From Chlamydoabsidia padenii (taxonomy: Eukaryota; Mucoromycota; Mucoromycetes; Mucorales; Cunninghamellaceae), in assembly GCA_025330725.1 (NCBI GenBank), contig JAIWND010000043.1, forward strand, positions 150,046-214,045: a stretch of DNA of 64,000 nucleotides. Reading direction: 5' to 3'. The translations under genes were made by a program, and so were the position numbers. Under the pieces are notes generated by a model. The model saw nothing but the letters and a program-made list of their open reading frames with translations, ran no database searches and was not told the origin of the DNA. Position 1 is the first letter of the stretch; every line of letters begins with the position of its first letter. Below, in pieces: positions 43,910 to 55,366 of this stretch.

Positions 43910-44623
43910 ATAGTGAAAAATAGATAAATCTATGAATACGTTTTATCTAATGTCAAAAAAAGTACCTGAGATTTATAAAGGCACTGGTACTGAATCCGCT
44001 CCCGTTTTTTCAAAAGCTAGTTTATAGATGTGAATCCGTACTACATGGTGCGAAGATAACCCACCACAAACTTTTATTAGTATCAATTATTGTACAGTAA
44101 CAGGATAGATTTGTTATAGCAGAAGATAATTGAATAAAACCATCGTTTTCATTTATTTTATTTCTGATCCCAATTTAGTCACTACAAAATCCTTTTTTTG
44201 ATCCAACGTAAATCATGTCAATTTTACACCCCGACCACTTTCACCCTGCATATTTCCTCCTTTGACGTTTAGACCAACACTGAACCCCACATCATCATCT
44301 TCATCATCGTCAACACTCCTTTAATACATAACAGCTATTTGTCGCACAAATTGAAGTGGCATAATGATTCCTGCGTTTATTAGTGTTATAAGAACAAGTG
44401 CTCAAATCAAACAACCAATAAAGAACATACAAGGGTGTAAGTAAAAGGCATATAATATGTACTGTATAGAAGGAATTGACTGGAACATTTTCATGTGAAT
44501 TAGCTTTTTGATGGATCAGTATAAAGAGAGTATACCGAAGGAGAGGAGTTTGATAATAAGCCTAATGTAAATTCAAGAAGCACCATTCGGAAGCATCGAA
44601 CGTGTGAACAGCTACACTCTTTA

Positions 44624-44797
44624 GTGATATCAGGGATTTATAAGGAGTTGATGCTCCGATTATATATTGTTTTGCTCGTTCTGGATATGAAAGAGCATGT
44701 GTATGGTTCCTTTGTTGCCCAAGAACCTTTTAGGGCCATGCATTACCGCTATGATCCCACGGTGGTGCTAGCCAACGGCAATGAACAATTAAAAGGT
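44624..44797 (+). other. Coding-like exon of unknown gene, copy 2
   Basis: Identical in predicted peptide to 34239-34412 and ends at the same GTAAGA donor. Conservation here may simply reflect recent duplication. Confidence 0.3.
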
Positions 44798-45012
44798 AAG
44801 AAAACAGTATACCACATGTCCTTCAATATATATATATATATATTCCTTGTAGTCTGACCAAGACAATCATTCATTATTTATACTGTCACTTCTATTGAAT
44901 GATGACAAGTTATATTGTTGTTGTTTAATTGATTTGTTTATTAGGAAACAGCGGTGTTTAAACATTTAGCATAAAAATAGAGTGTGCATACAATAAAAGA
45001 GGGGATCTATAT

Positions 45013-45495
45013 CTAATCACTATCACTATCATCATAAGCTGCCAATAGAGAGGTTATTCCAACAGGTAGTTTCTTTGTACTTTCCGGTGTAGAATTGGTC
45101 TTGTTTTGTGATGATGTATAGGCCCTTGGTGTAGAATCGGTCTTGGTTTGTGATGATGATGTATTGCCCTTGTTTGTTGATGATGTGTTCTTCTTGGGTG
45201 ATATTTGTTCAGGCTCATCCATTCCATCCGACGCCCGTTTCTTCTTTTTTAAAACAACAATGCCACCAAATAAATCCTTTTTCGGTTTGGCCACCGGTTT
45301 CGCCCCAGTTGTCGTAATAGTAGTAGTAGGGGGGTGGTGGTAGTCGATTCAGTCCCAGCGACCCGTGCTTGTTCCACCGCTCTTTACAAAAAACCAGTTA
45401 GTATTTCCTAGTCATCTCCCTCCACATTTCCCTCCTTTTACCTTCTGTATTCTTCCAGTTCCATTTTTTCTTTGAGTTTAAGGTCTTGATCCAAT
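45013..45495 (-). pseudogene. Truncated NIP30/FAM192A-like gene, copy 2
   Basis: Counterpart of 34628-35110 with one visible amino-acid change (RAYTSS for RANTSS). It has the same missing N-terminus and the same register change at the C-run. Confidence 0.55.
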
Positions 45496-46739
45496 TGTTG
45501 TTGTGTGTCACTACATCCTATACCATGGCTCCTTTCTATACTCTGCTGCCACAAGATAAAACACCACTACATTCTATATCATGGCTCTCTTATATACTCT
45601 GTTGTTACAAGGAAAACGAACAAAACATCACCAACAAACAATAATACAATAATACAAAAATGCCACTACACCATATACTATGGCTCCTTTATATACCCTG
45701 CTGATAAAAGGAAAGCGAACAAAAGCATCACAAAAACACAAAAGCACAACTACATCCTATAAAGTGACTCTTTATATACCATGCTGCTACAAGAAAAACG
45801 AACAGAAACACCACAATAACACTCCAACACAACTACATTCAATACCAACTCTATATATGTTATCCTCTTCATTACAATCTCATCTTTAATAAAATTATCT
45901 TATTGTTTGTCTCCTTTTATCTTTTTACTTTATACTTTATTTGGCTTTACCCTGGGTGATGATAGTAGTCTATTTAACGTGTCAGGTTGATATGGATTAA
46001 ACTCACTGTAACCTACCATCCGTCATCTCATAATCAGGTTCCTATCATTAGGCACTAAATAGGTTGAAGGGCTAATGATAGGCTATTGAAGCTATCATAG
46101 TTAAACTATATAAAATTATAGTCTTACGTATTATATGAATTTTTTATGTACAAATCTAATGAAACAGGTCTACATTTAGGTGTTTTATATAAATAGAGGT
46201 TTTATGAGATCAAATATCAAAGTCGAATGTAATATGACAAGTAGAGTTTTTATTTTAAAAGTGTTTGATTTTACTGGTATGATATAAAAACTATGGGTAT
46301 ACTATACTACATCTAAACTATTCATTGGTTCCAAAAAGGCTATATGTGCTCACCGTCCTTCCTAGTGTCAAAGGTGGCGCCATAGTTCACATGGTAGTAT
46401 CCGTAAGTCTTGTTTGGTAGCATCGCTTCAAATTGCGGCAACACAAACGCAGGCCGGATCAAAGAGTCAATGTCGTAAATGAAGAAGGATGGTCGGTGTC
46501 TACTTTTTTGCTTCAAGGCACGATATCCTGTCCTGTTTTACCCTATTCAATTACCTTTTGATGATATTGTTGCAGAGAGTAGACCCACCGCCATCTTTGT
46601 CCTCCATCTTGCCAACATAGGTACATTAGTTGTCTCTGTGTTGAGTGCATCGCATGAATATGTTAATGTTCTTCTTTCCCTCCGTTGTCGCCTGTAAGAA
46701 GCCGTAAACCTATACCTGTAAAACAGAAATAAAACAGTC

Positions 46740-46742
<3 letters not shown>

Positions 46743-46814
<72 letters not shown>
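46743..46814. repeat. A(72) homopolymer unique to copy 3
   Basis: A run of 72 A at a position where copies 1 and 2 have about 16-17 nt of interrupted A-rich sequence. It lies in the presumed intron of the decayed minus-strand A gene. A further A(26) run at 47022-47047 is also expanded relative to copy 1. Confidence 0.9.
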
Positions 46815-46816
<2 letters not shown>

Positions 46817-47142
46817 AGGGGAGGGTTCTTACCTTCAAGTTGCACTAACTGGATCAAAGAACGTTTATCACATTTTAGCAGTTGTAGTACCAGCTTGTCG
46901 TTTCGCTTCGTTCCCTTTGATGACTTTAGTTGATAGTGGTGATGCCGTTCGTGATGATCATTGGTCGCTGGTTAGTCGAGATGAAAAGAAAAGAAAAGCT
47001 TGAATCCTGCCTTTTATAATCAAAAAAAAAAAAAAAAAAAAAAAAAAGGCGCTGTTTGAATTGTGGTTTTGAAACTCCCTTTTCGCGTTTCTCTTCATCT
47101 TTACTCTACTTTTCACTCTTTGATTAAACAAGACTGACAATA

Positions 47143-48246
47143 ATGCCGAAAGAAAAGGTAAAAAAAGTAAAAAGACTTGGCAAGTATAAACAATTTGTTT
47201 TTGTCGCTACTCATTTACAATTCTAGTTTACTTTAGATAATCCCAAGAATTAAAACATAACGCAATTCATAGACTTCCTGGCGCCCTTGATCACAAACTC
47301 CTACACCCTCCCCAACACCTTATTGGTGACGAATCTGAAGAGGAAGCCTATGATATTTTTGAAGCTCTTACTCCTCAGCGACCTGTGGGTGACCAATATG
47401 CGTAAGTTGACAAACACAATGTTTTACTCACATACATAGCGCACTAATCGTCTCATTTACCAGCAACATCACTCAATTGCCAACATTGGTTGAACCATGT
47501 CATCTGGTCCCACTCAATGACAGTACCACTTTATACATGCACACTGTGGATGCATTTCCGAAAACCTCTGAAGAACTTGTGGATTATGTGAAGGAAGAAA
47601 CTTGTCGTATACTGATTTAAACAACTCTGAAACGACTGGCAAAAGGTAAATAGAAAGAAACACCATTTACAGCCGGTTTTGAACTTGTCGATGCTATGTA
47701 GTACATTACAACAATAATCAAGGAAACGATCTACCATCAAGACATTTCTCGACATGTACAACCTTGTCGTCCATCGAAACTCGACCAAGGAACAACATCT
47801 TACTGCATGCAAAGTATGAAAATAATGAACGATCGTTGGAACTACTAACTGGTAACTTTTTTTTTTTTTGTGAAACGCTCATCCGTGATTATGCAAAACT
47901 CATGGCGGGACTTTGAAATTGGCTCTTCATCAGATCAACAACCCTTCTATTAGTAAGTAACATGAAGATGATAAGGGTGAAAAGACGAACTAATGATTGT
48001 GATGCGCCTCTGTGATAGGTCACTCTCAAACTCAAGAATATGGTGTCTTTATCATCGGGTGAAGGCTCGCAAGGTCAATTCAGTGAACAAGGTGTCAACC
48101 CATCTCGTCTATTATACCAAGAATGTCTCCAAAACCATCCACCAACAAGTTAAACAGCATCAAGGATCAACTGGGATCGGGAAGTTACCACTCTCAGGGA
48201 GTATATCATCAGCCAACAACAACAGGAATATTCCGGGGGTGGGGGG
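47143..48246 (+). pseudogene. Decayed multi-exon gene of block A, copy 3
   Basis: Counterpart of 26261 and 36698, with variants such as LPGALDHKLL, EEEAYDIFEAL and VDAFPKTSEELVDYVKEE. It keeps the same TAA after CRILI and the same register break. The amino-acid differences among copies without extra stops suggest moderate age. Confidence 0.5.
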
Positions 48247-48723
48247 GTTTTTTGTTTTGTATGATGTCGACTTTGTGTTATCGGACTAGTTAGATATTAT
48301 AGTATAGTTGATAGTATAGTTTAGTGATAAATAAAAGATGTTTATATATGACTGACGAAGATTTATTAGTGTAGAATAGGGGCTTTATATAATATAGCTG
48401 TGTTGAAGCTGGAATAGTGCTTCTATATAATATGCATATATAAAAAGGGGATTTATATAAAATGTAAAAGTACAAGACTTTCATACAAAGGTAAATAAAA
48501 AAATTAAAAAAAAAGAAATAGGCTTTTGGGGCATAATCAGAAGGGGGTGTCCATTGTTCCCTGAAGCACATCAAAAACCTTTGTAGGGCCAAAATTACCT
48601 ATAGCGATTTTGGGATGTACGCCCCTTCAATGTATACAATGATGTTATAAAAGACCCTTTAATATGATATATATATACATGTAGAGTAATAATAGTAATA
48701 TCTAACAATAATAGTAGCTATAT

Positions 48724-48726
<3 letters not shown>

Positions 48727-48779
<53 letters not shown>
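48727..48779. repeat. A(53) homopolymer
   Basis: A pure A run just beyond the end of copy 3 and at the 3' edge of the minus-strand relic that follows. Confidence 0.9.
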
Positions 48780-48782
<3 letters not shown>

Positions 48783-50013
48783 TGCAGTCGTCGTCGTGTT
48801 TTTCGGGTCGAGATGTCGTCGTTCGTTGCCTTTCCTTCACCTCGATTTCCCGTACATCTGGAGCCACAAAAGGTGTTGTTTGTTGATATGTTGTTGGTTC
48901 AGGAAGATCAAACACACCCTTTGATGAGGACGAGATTAATCCGTGCGATGGTGGCGGTGATCGATCATTCTAGTCCTAGTTTTAGGTGGCGATGATGTTG
49001 GTGATGATGAATGAAGTAGCAATGAAGAAGTGAAGTTAACCTTGTTGGTGATGAAGAGGAGGGACCGACCGCGTCAGCTGCTGTCTTGGGTGTGAGTGTT
49101 GTTGTTGTTGCCTATAATTTAAAAGTTATCAATTGAATTTAGTTCACTATCATGTTCCATATTAATTGATTTTTCACCAAACCGGATAGCTTTTGGGACC
49201 ATTCCAATCGTAATATGTTTGAAGCAAACCATTTATTTTCGCACTGAACCATGTAGTAACTTTGGTGTCCAAATGTCTCCATCCTTTCGTTTCTGGGGTA
49301 CTTGGTCTTCATTTTATTTAAGCTGGTGTTGGTAAAATTCGAAGGGCATCCAAGAAATCCACGTTGCTGATTCGACGACGGTATATTTTTCCTAGGTCGT
49401 CTTTTCCTGCATGTTTTGGGTGGGGAATATCAAGTAAAGGGTAAGGCTGTTCTTCTGGTTGATGTTCCTGCAATCATTGTTGTTCCAGTTGTTGTTGAGT
49501 ATCCAATAGTTGTTGTTCCTTTGTTCGTGAAAGGCGAGCGGACAACAATGGTGTATAAGTAGCAGTGATGATCAGGGTTTGTCATGGACTTGCATGTATA
49601 TCGAGAGGAAGACGAGAGCTGGCGATGTCTTCAATTTCTCGAGGGTCCTGATTCTTGTGCATCCAGTTGTAAATGGCCTTCACTTTACCATTTTCAGAAG
49701 TATACTTTGTGATTTTGATGGTACATTCCACCTTCACCGTTTTTCTTCGTTTGTTTTCCAGCGTCTTGAATTTCTTCTTTTCGGGTGCCCCAGCATGATC
49801 ACACAAATACTGCATAGTTGTTATAGGGTGTCCAGGTTTTATCGTTTTGGTTTATAGGTGTCTGGATACAAGTAGACAGCTTGTTTGGACGGACGCGACA
49901 GTGGTGAACTAATCAACGTAGTCTTCATTGTTGGCGAAGTTAATGTTTACATCCTCTTCTGTATAATCAGGTCGAATGCGAAGAGAATGAGAAGATGTTA
50001 AGGACAAAGACAT
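48780..50013 (-). pseudogene. Decayed gene with possible FAR1/MULE-type zinc-finger segment
   Basis: The minus-strand ATG at 50013 begins MSLSLTSSHSLRIRPDYTEE and meets an in-frame TAG after about 34 codons. The best segment (49815-49582) reads KKKFKTLENKRRKTVKVECT, ITKYTSENGKVKAIYNWMHK and EIEDIASSRLPLDI. The Cys and later His residues (C...W-x-H...) and the IEDIASSRLP stretch resemble the DNA-binding region of FAR1-like/Mutator transposases in Mucorales. Downstream frames are Gln-rich with stops (QEHQPEEQPYPLLDIPHPK), then EPTTYQQTTPFVAPDVRE. The family call is tentative. Confidence 0.4.
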
Positions 50014-50358
50014 GATAGTATTGTATAAGTGATTGAGCAAAAGAAGAGTGCAAAAAATGACTGTTTATTTATTCTTTTATGAGGCAATCTGTTTCTGAAT
50101 TTCATCTGAGATTTCTGAAAATCTCTTGTCATTTCCCGTAGTGCAGAGTGAATACAACACCATTCACTCGATTGTCACTACTTTTTAGTCATCAAGGGAC
50201 ATGTTGTAGTTGAAGCCAAACCCACCCCACTTTATTTATTCATCATGTTAAAAATAAAAAAAGACAAATGATATATATATCTATTCTATTGAATCCACAT
50301 TGTTAGTAAGACTAGGTAAACAAGTTGGGTAAACCATATCAAAATAGAGACAAGCAGT

Positions 50359-50749
50359 TTATTTCTTTCCACTCTTTTTAATACCACCGCTAACTATAAT
50401 AATACAAGGTACAGAAGGGGGAGAGTATTTAATATAAAATGAGTCAATGGTATTATTAATTACTTACGGAGAGGACCCTTGCCACCAGCCTTGGCTTGCA
50501 ATTCCTTCAATTTCTTGGCTTCTTCTTGTTGCTTCTTCTTGAAGGCCAAATCTTCCTATTGGGAGGCCAATACAATAGTATTTAGTCATTGCCCAGTCCA
50601 CCTAATCATGTTACTTACTTCGTCTAAATCGTTATTCTTCTTCTTGGCTTGCTTGAGAGGCTTGAGTTTACCACCTATTCAATCATAAAAAAGTTTAGTT
50701 TCCCTGTAGAGTTGATGAGAATGTTTAACGTACCTTGTCTACCAGACAT
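50359..50749 (-). CDS. TMA7: Translation machinery-associated protein 7
   Basis: Small conserved ribosome-associated protein (TMA7/CCDC72 family). Four exons, 50749-50734, 50674-50619, 50555-50468 and 50393-50359, give 64 aa, exactly the usual size. The sequence starts MSGRQGGKLKPLKQ, has the acidic-to-basic helix EEDLAFKKKQQEEAKKLKEL and ends GGKGPLSGGIKKSGKK-like. The terminal GGIKKSGKK is diagnostic. All introns are GT-AG. It is transcribed divergently from the multi-PAM2 gene with about 440 nt between starts. Confidence 0.95.
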
Positions 50750-51186
50750 TATCGATTATTATTTTTTAAAGAGTGTTGGGGAAAAAAAAAAAAAAAAAAA
50801 GAGAAAGCTGGAAAAAAAAAAAAAAACAAAGGAGGAAAGGAAATAGAAAAAATATTTTTAAACCCCCGATGTCAATCGGTAGCCCCTCCCCTCTTGACTA
50901 CAACCAAAATCATTCATAGCATACTTGAATGAAATGAGTGGATGATTTGTTTTGATTTACACAAAAACGGAAGGCGGTCTCCGAAACCCTATTTATATCC
51001 TTTTGGCTCCTGTTATTTCCTTGTCTTTTTGTCCCTCTTTTTTTTTTTTTTTTTTTTTTTACATATTTCTAAACAAGCTGACTTTTTTATATTATATCAA
51101 AAGGTAATAAAAATAAACGACTGCGGCTTGTTGTTTGTATAGTCATTCTCACAGGTTTGTTTTGCTTTTTTCACACTAGTTGAACC

Positions 51187-52937
51187 ATGCTTGACATTCC
51201 TCATGGATCTCCTAATGCTTCTGGTAAAAGACAACATGGATGACCTTCTATGATACACTAACACTTTCTTTCTTTCTTTCTTTCTCTTTTATAGATATTA
51301 ACACTCTATCTGTCAAACTATCGGATATTATCATGGCCCAGACATCAAATACTAAGGATATTATCAACTGCAAACTATCTGATCTCGTCACCGATAAACA
51401 ATGTAAACTGACTTCAGAAAAGAATGAAATGGATGGCAATATTTGGCGGTTTAGTGTGCCCTTGGTCAATGTTAATATGACACCCACAACTGTAAGGGAG
51501 AATCTAGACTCGATTGACACTGCTCCACCCGTCACTCCTTCGCCTTGTAGCCCGTCAACTCAAGCACCTTGTTATCAACCACCACCATCACCACCTAAAG
51601 CACCAATACCACTTGAACAACCTACTCCTTTGTTTCAGCCACCAAAGAAAACCACGATTACCATCAATTCATCTTGTGCATCTGGGCAAGCCTACAATGT
51701 CAATGCCATACCATTCATACCAGCAGTCTCATCACCACTTGATGGAACGGGATCACCTATCAGCAACCATGCCTTGACATTGCCCTTCTCACCTCCTGTC
51801 ACAAGACCTATTCGAATCACAAAACCACCGTTGGGAAAAGGCAAAACACCAACCACACTTAACGTCCAGGCAGCACCCTTCTCACCTCCTATTCGAATCA
51901 CGAAACCATTATCTGATACAGTAGCTTCGCCAACTGCCTTTAACATTAAAGCAGCACCCTTCACGCCATCTAGCACAAGTACAACACCACCACCATCGGG
52001 AAACAGTCAATCACCGACTACCTTTAACGTCAAAGCAGCACCATTCTCACCTATTCGAATTACAAAACCATCATCGGATGATCAAGAGGAACAGAGCGAC
52101 AATGGCAAGATTCAATCACCTACTATCTTTGACGTCAAATCAACTGCTATTCGAATCACGAAACCACCATCCGATGACAAGTTGGACGAAAACAATAAAG
52201 GCACACCATTCAACGCCCAAGCGGTACCATTCTCACCATCTAGTATCATCACGAAACCACCATCTGATGACCAAGTGAACAAAAACGAACAAATCACATC
52301 ATCATCATCATCCTCATCACCATTCAACATCCAAGCGGCACCATTCTCACCATCTAATACCATCACGAAACCACCTTCCAGTGCTATTCGAATCACCAGA
52401 CCACCTTCCGATCATCCACCAATGACATACAATCCCAAAGCAGCACCATTTACACCTTCAATGACAAACCCACCACCACCACAAAAGGAGGAAAAGCCTG
52501 GAACTATTTTTAGCGCCAAAGCAACACCATTTATACCATCTGTAGTTGATACCAACGATATCGATGAACAAGACAAGCAGCCCAGACCCATTGACAACAT
52601 CAAGTCATTCACACCTATTAGAATCACGAAACCATCCACCGACTCGTCACCAATAGCCTCAAATACCAAAACAGCACCATTTGCTCTCATTGGGACCGAT
52701 ATGGGTACCAACAATACATCCTCTAATAACAAGACTGATGCTTTTACATCTTATAACATCCAAGCAGCACCTTTTACACCGTCCACTACACCTCCTACTT
52801 TGGCATTGGGATCATCACCCACATCTACTTACTCTCTGCCTTCTTCTCCCACGTCCTCATCTGACAAAAACAACAATGATGTATCTTCCTTGATTCTAAA
52901 TAGTCCTGATCTAATCAACTTACACTTGATTGATTGA
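51187..52937 (+). CDS. Multi-PAM2 disordered protein, predicted poly(A)-binding-protein ligand
   Basis: Exons 51187-51223 and 51295-52937 give 559 aa, disordered and rich in Pro, Ser and Thr. Repeated 10-residue blocks match the PAM2 core (hydrophobic)-N-x-x-A-x-x-F-x-P that binds the MLLE domain of poly(A)-binding protein. Exact matches start at residues 146 (YNVNAIPFIP), 201 (LNVQAAPFSP), 228, 256, 318, 356, 391 and 499 (YNIQAAPFTP). Near matches start at 418 (FSAKATPFIP), 291 and 468. A second motif, (P/A)IRITKP(P/S)SD, alternates with them about eight times. Near the N-terminus is INCKLSDLVTDK. There is no catalytic or RNA-binding domain. The repeated cores suggest an avid PABP-binding scaffold in cytoplasmic mRNP. 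The motif match is direct; function is inference. Not a family I can name. Confidence 0.88.
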
Positions 52938-53065
52938 TTGATACAATAATAATAAAATGACATGTCGGTGTTTAAAATCACGCTCTTCTTGTCTCTGTCT
53001 CTCTCTCTCTTTTTTTTTCTTTTTTTTTAATTCCCCTCCCTTTTCATCTTTTTTAAGCTTTTGAT

Positions 53066-54090
53066 ATGGGTATTCTGTTTAGTGGATTATGGAACAAACT
53101 CTTCTCTAAAGCCGAAGTCAAGATCATCATTGTTGGTTTGGATAATGCGGGTAAGACGACCATTCTATATAAACTGTAAGTACTCACCATGTTGATATTA
53201 TTCACTCTTCACATCCAATCTTAACACTATGCTTTTTCTTTATGTATAGGCTTATGGATCAAGTAGTGACGACCACGCCCACTATTGGCAGCAATGTCGA
53301 AGAAATACAATACAAGAATATCAAGTTTATGATGTGGGTAAGTAGTTTGGGATTCTCTACGACATGCCCATCTTATACATTTGAATATTGGGGGGAGGAT
53401 ATAGGATATTGGTGGCCAGGAATCGTTACGTACATCATGGAAGACATACTATGTGGATACGAAGGTAAATATATATACATATAAAGGAAACCAACTGTTT
53501 TTCTAACTAGTTCTTTAATTTAGGCGGTGATTATGGTGATCGATAGTACAGATGCGAATCGACTTCATATAGCTAAACAAGAACTACATCAGATGATGGA
53601 AAGTGACGTAAGTAGAAAGCAACATAACCAAATAGATGGGAATTAACTGGGATGATAAATATAGCAATTACAAAATGCTAGTTTGTTGGTATTTGCAAAC
53701 AAACAAGATGTCAAGGGGTCCATGTCGGCGACCAAAATATCCGAGGTATTGAACCTTACCAGTTTGAAGGACAAACAATGGCATATTCAGGTATTAAAAA
53801 ATAGATGCTGATCAGGGGAGAGGAGAGGGGGGGGGTGATAATAAAAAAAATTGCAACTCATGGTGTTTGTTAACTCGATATAGGCATGCTCGGCTCTCTC
53901 TGGTGATGGGTAAGGAAAATAGTAGTAATATGGGCAACGTGTAAATAATAAGGAGGGGGAAAACCATATTGTTATATTGAATAACTTTATATCAGGATCA
54001 AATATCTTAACTTTGTCTCTTTCTTTTTATGATATGAATAGATTGTTTGAAGGCTTGGATTGGGTGGTTTTACAGCTCTCTGGATCATGA
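53066..54090 (+). CDS. ARL5: ADP-ribosylation factor-like GTPase ARL5
   Basis: Small GTPase of the Arf family; ARL5 acts at the trans-Golgi in endosome-to-Golgi traffic. Seven exons: 53066-53175, 53250-53337, 53405-53464, 53524-53607, 53665-53790, 53884-53909 and 54042-54090. They give 180 aa, the usual length. It has an N-terminal MG for myristoylation, P-loop GLDNAGKT, switch [13 protein letters not shown], switch [18 protein letters not shown] guanine motif and CSAL. SNVEEI and the LWNKLF N-terminal helix favour ARL5 over ARF1 or ARL1. ARL5 is generally missing from Dikarya, which supports an early-diverging fungal host. Confidence 0.96.
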
Positions 54091-54320
54091 AGGATGAAGA
54101 ATAGTCTAGTCTCTTTAACCTTAGTTTACATAATATGATAAATATAGATATACCTCCTCTTTTGACTCTTTATGCTCCTTAATTCAAAACTATAGTCAAT
54201 TAGGATACTTTGAAAAATTCTTAAATAAACCACATTCTTTTATTCTTGTCTTCTTCTTTTTTTTTGTTTTACTCTCTCTCTCATTTTTTTTTTTAATTCA
54301 TTTTAATCATTGTTGTTAAT

Positions 54321-55320
54321 ATGATGTTGTATCAAAAGATCATTGTGTCTTTACTATGTAAGTCCATTCAAGGGGGTGGTTGGCGGAGTTTACTCATCTT
54401 TTTTTTTTTTCTTTGCTAAAAAAGTATTGTTTGTCGTTCATGTTCTGACTGCTACTAATGCAACCGAAGAAACATATAAAGTTATTGCTTTGCCCAAAGA
54501 TAGACCTGTGACCGACATTGGTGTTCAGATTGATAACAATCAGTTCTACCGTATGGAACCAGTCGCTCCGGGCAGTGTACTCTACCAAATCAAGGCACCC
54601 AAGGCAACTAGTGGTTATAAATACATTCATATCAATCGAGCCACTAACAAAATAGAAGAATCTGAACCATTTGAACGATCCCCATTGGACAACGAAAAAG
54701 ACGAAAAGAAGAAAAAGAAAAAGAAGGAGGAAAAGGAACCCAAAGTGGAAGGTGTCTTGAATGGTTTGAATGAATTCTATGGCCGCAATTGGACATTTAA
54801 GGATGTCAAGGCGTTTGCTCCTATTGAAGCGTTTCCTCAAGGGTATGATCGGTCGCCGGCACCTGACCTTCATCCTCAAAATGAAATCCCCACTATGCAT
54901 ATTCAAGCCCCGGCATCGGATATTGAAAAATTACATGGCTATTATTTGCAGGATGTGGATTATAAAGTCAATATCACTTATATAACGTAAGTAGGCAAAC
55001 AACCAAGCAAAAATAATAGGTGACTCAACTTTTGTGATAATAGGTCTAAAAAGGTGATTCAATTCGTGGACAGCAAGTTGAAATTGAGTGGTCGAAGTAC
55101 ACGCTACTATACAAAATTCGCCTATGGAATCTCATTACCTAAACATAACAATATTGATGGTTATCGTAAACTAAAACTACGTGCTTGTGGTGCGGATCCT
55201 ACTTATATTCGTGAAAAACTCGCCTATGATATGTTATCTGCTGCAGGAAGACCCGGTTCTCGAAATAGTTATGTTAGGTATATATATATAAAAAAAACTG
55301 GTCAACCCCCTTTGGACTCA

Positions 55321-55366
<46 letters not shown>

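Larger units (their letters stand above)
35874..46258. repeat. Segmental duplication, copy 2 (A2-B2)
   Basis: Second full copy, directly adjoining copy 1. Block A2 is about 35874-38180 and B2 about 38181-46258. From about 39.32 to 42.24 kb I see no difference from copy 1. Either side of this, substitutions and indels are frequent. Confidence 0.95.
46259..48625. repeat. Segmental duplication, partial copy 3 (A3 only)
   Basis: A third copy of block A, following copy 2 directly. Similarity ends near 48625 in the gattttgggatg stretch, after which the sequence is unrelated to B. The minus-strand A gene has lost its ATG (ACG). A plus frame at 46479 that is broken in copies 1 and 2 is open for 72 codons here. 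That open frame is not evidence of function. Confidence 0.92.

Noticed and set aside
46479..46697. 72-codon plus frame in copy 3 of block A
   Set aside because: The frame is broken in copies 1 and 2, has no recognisable domain and overlaps exon-like sequence on the other strand.
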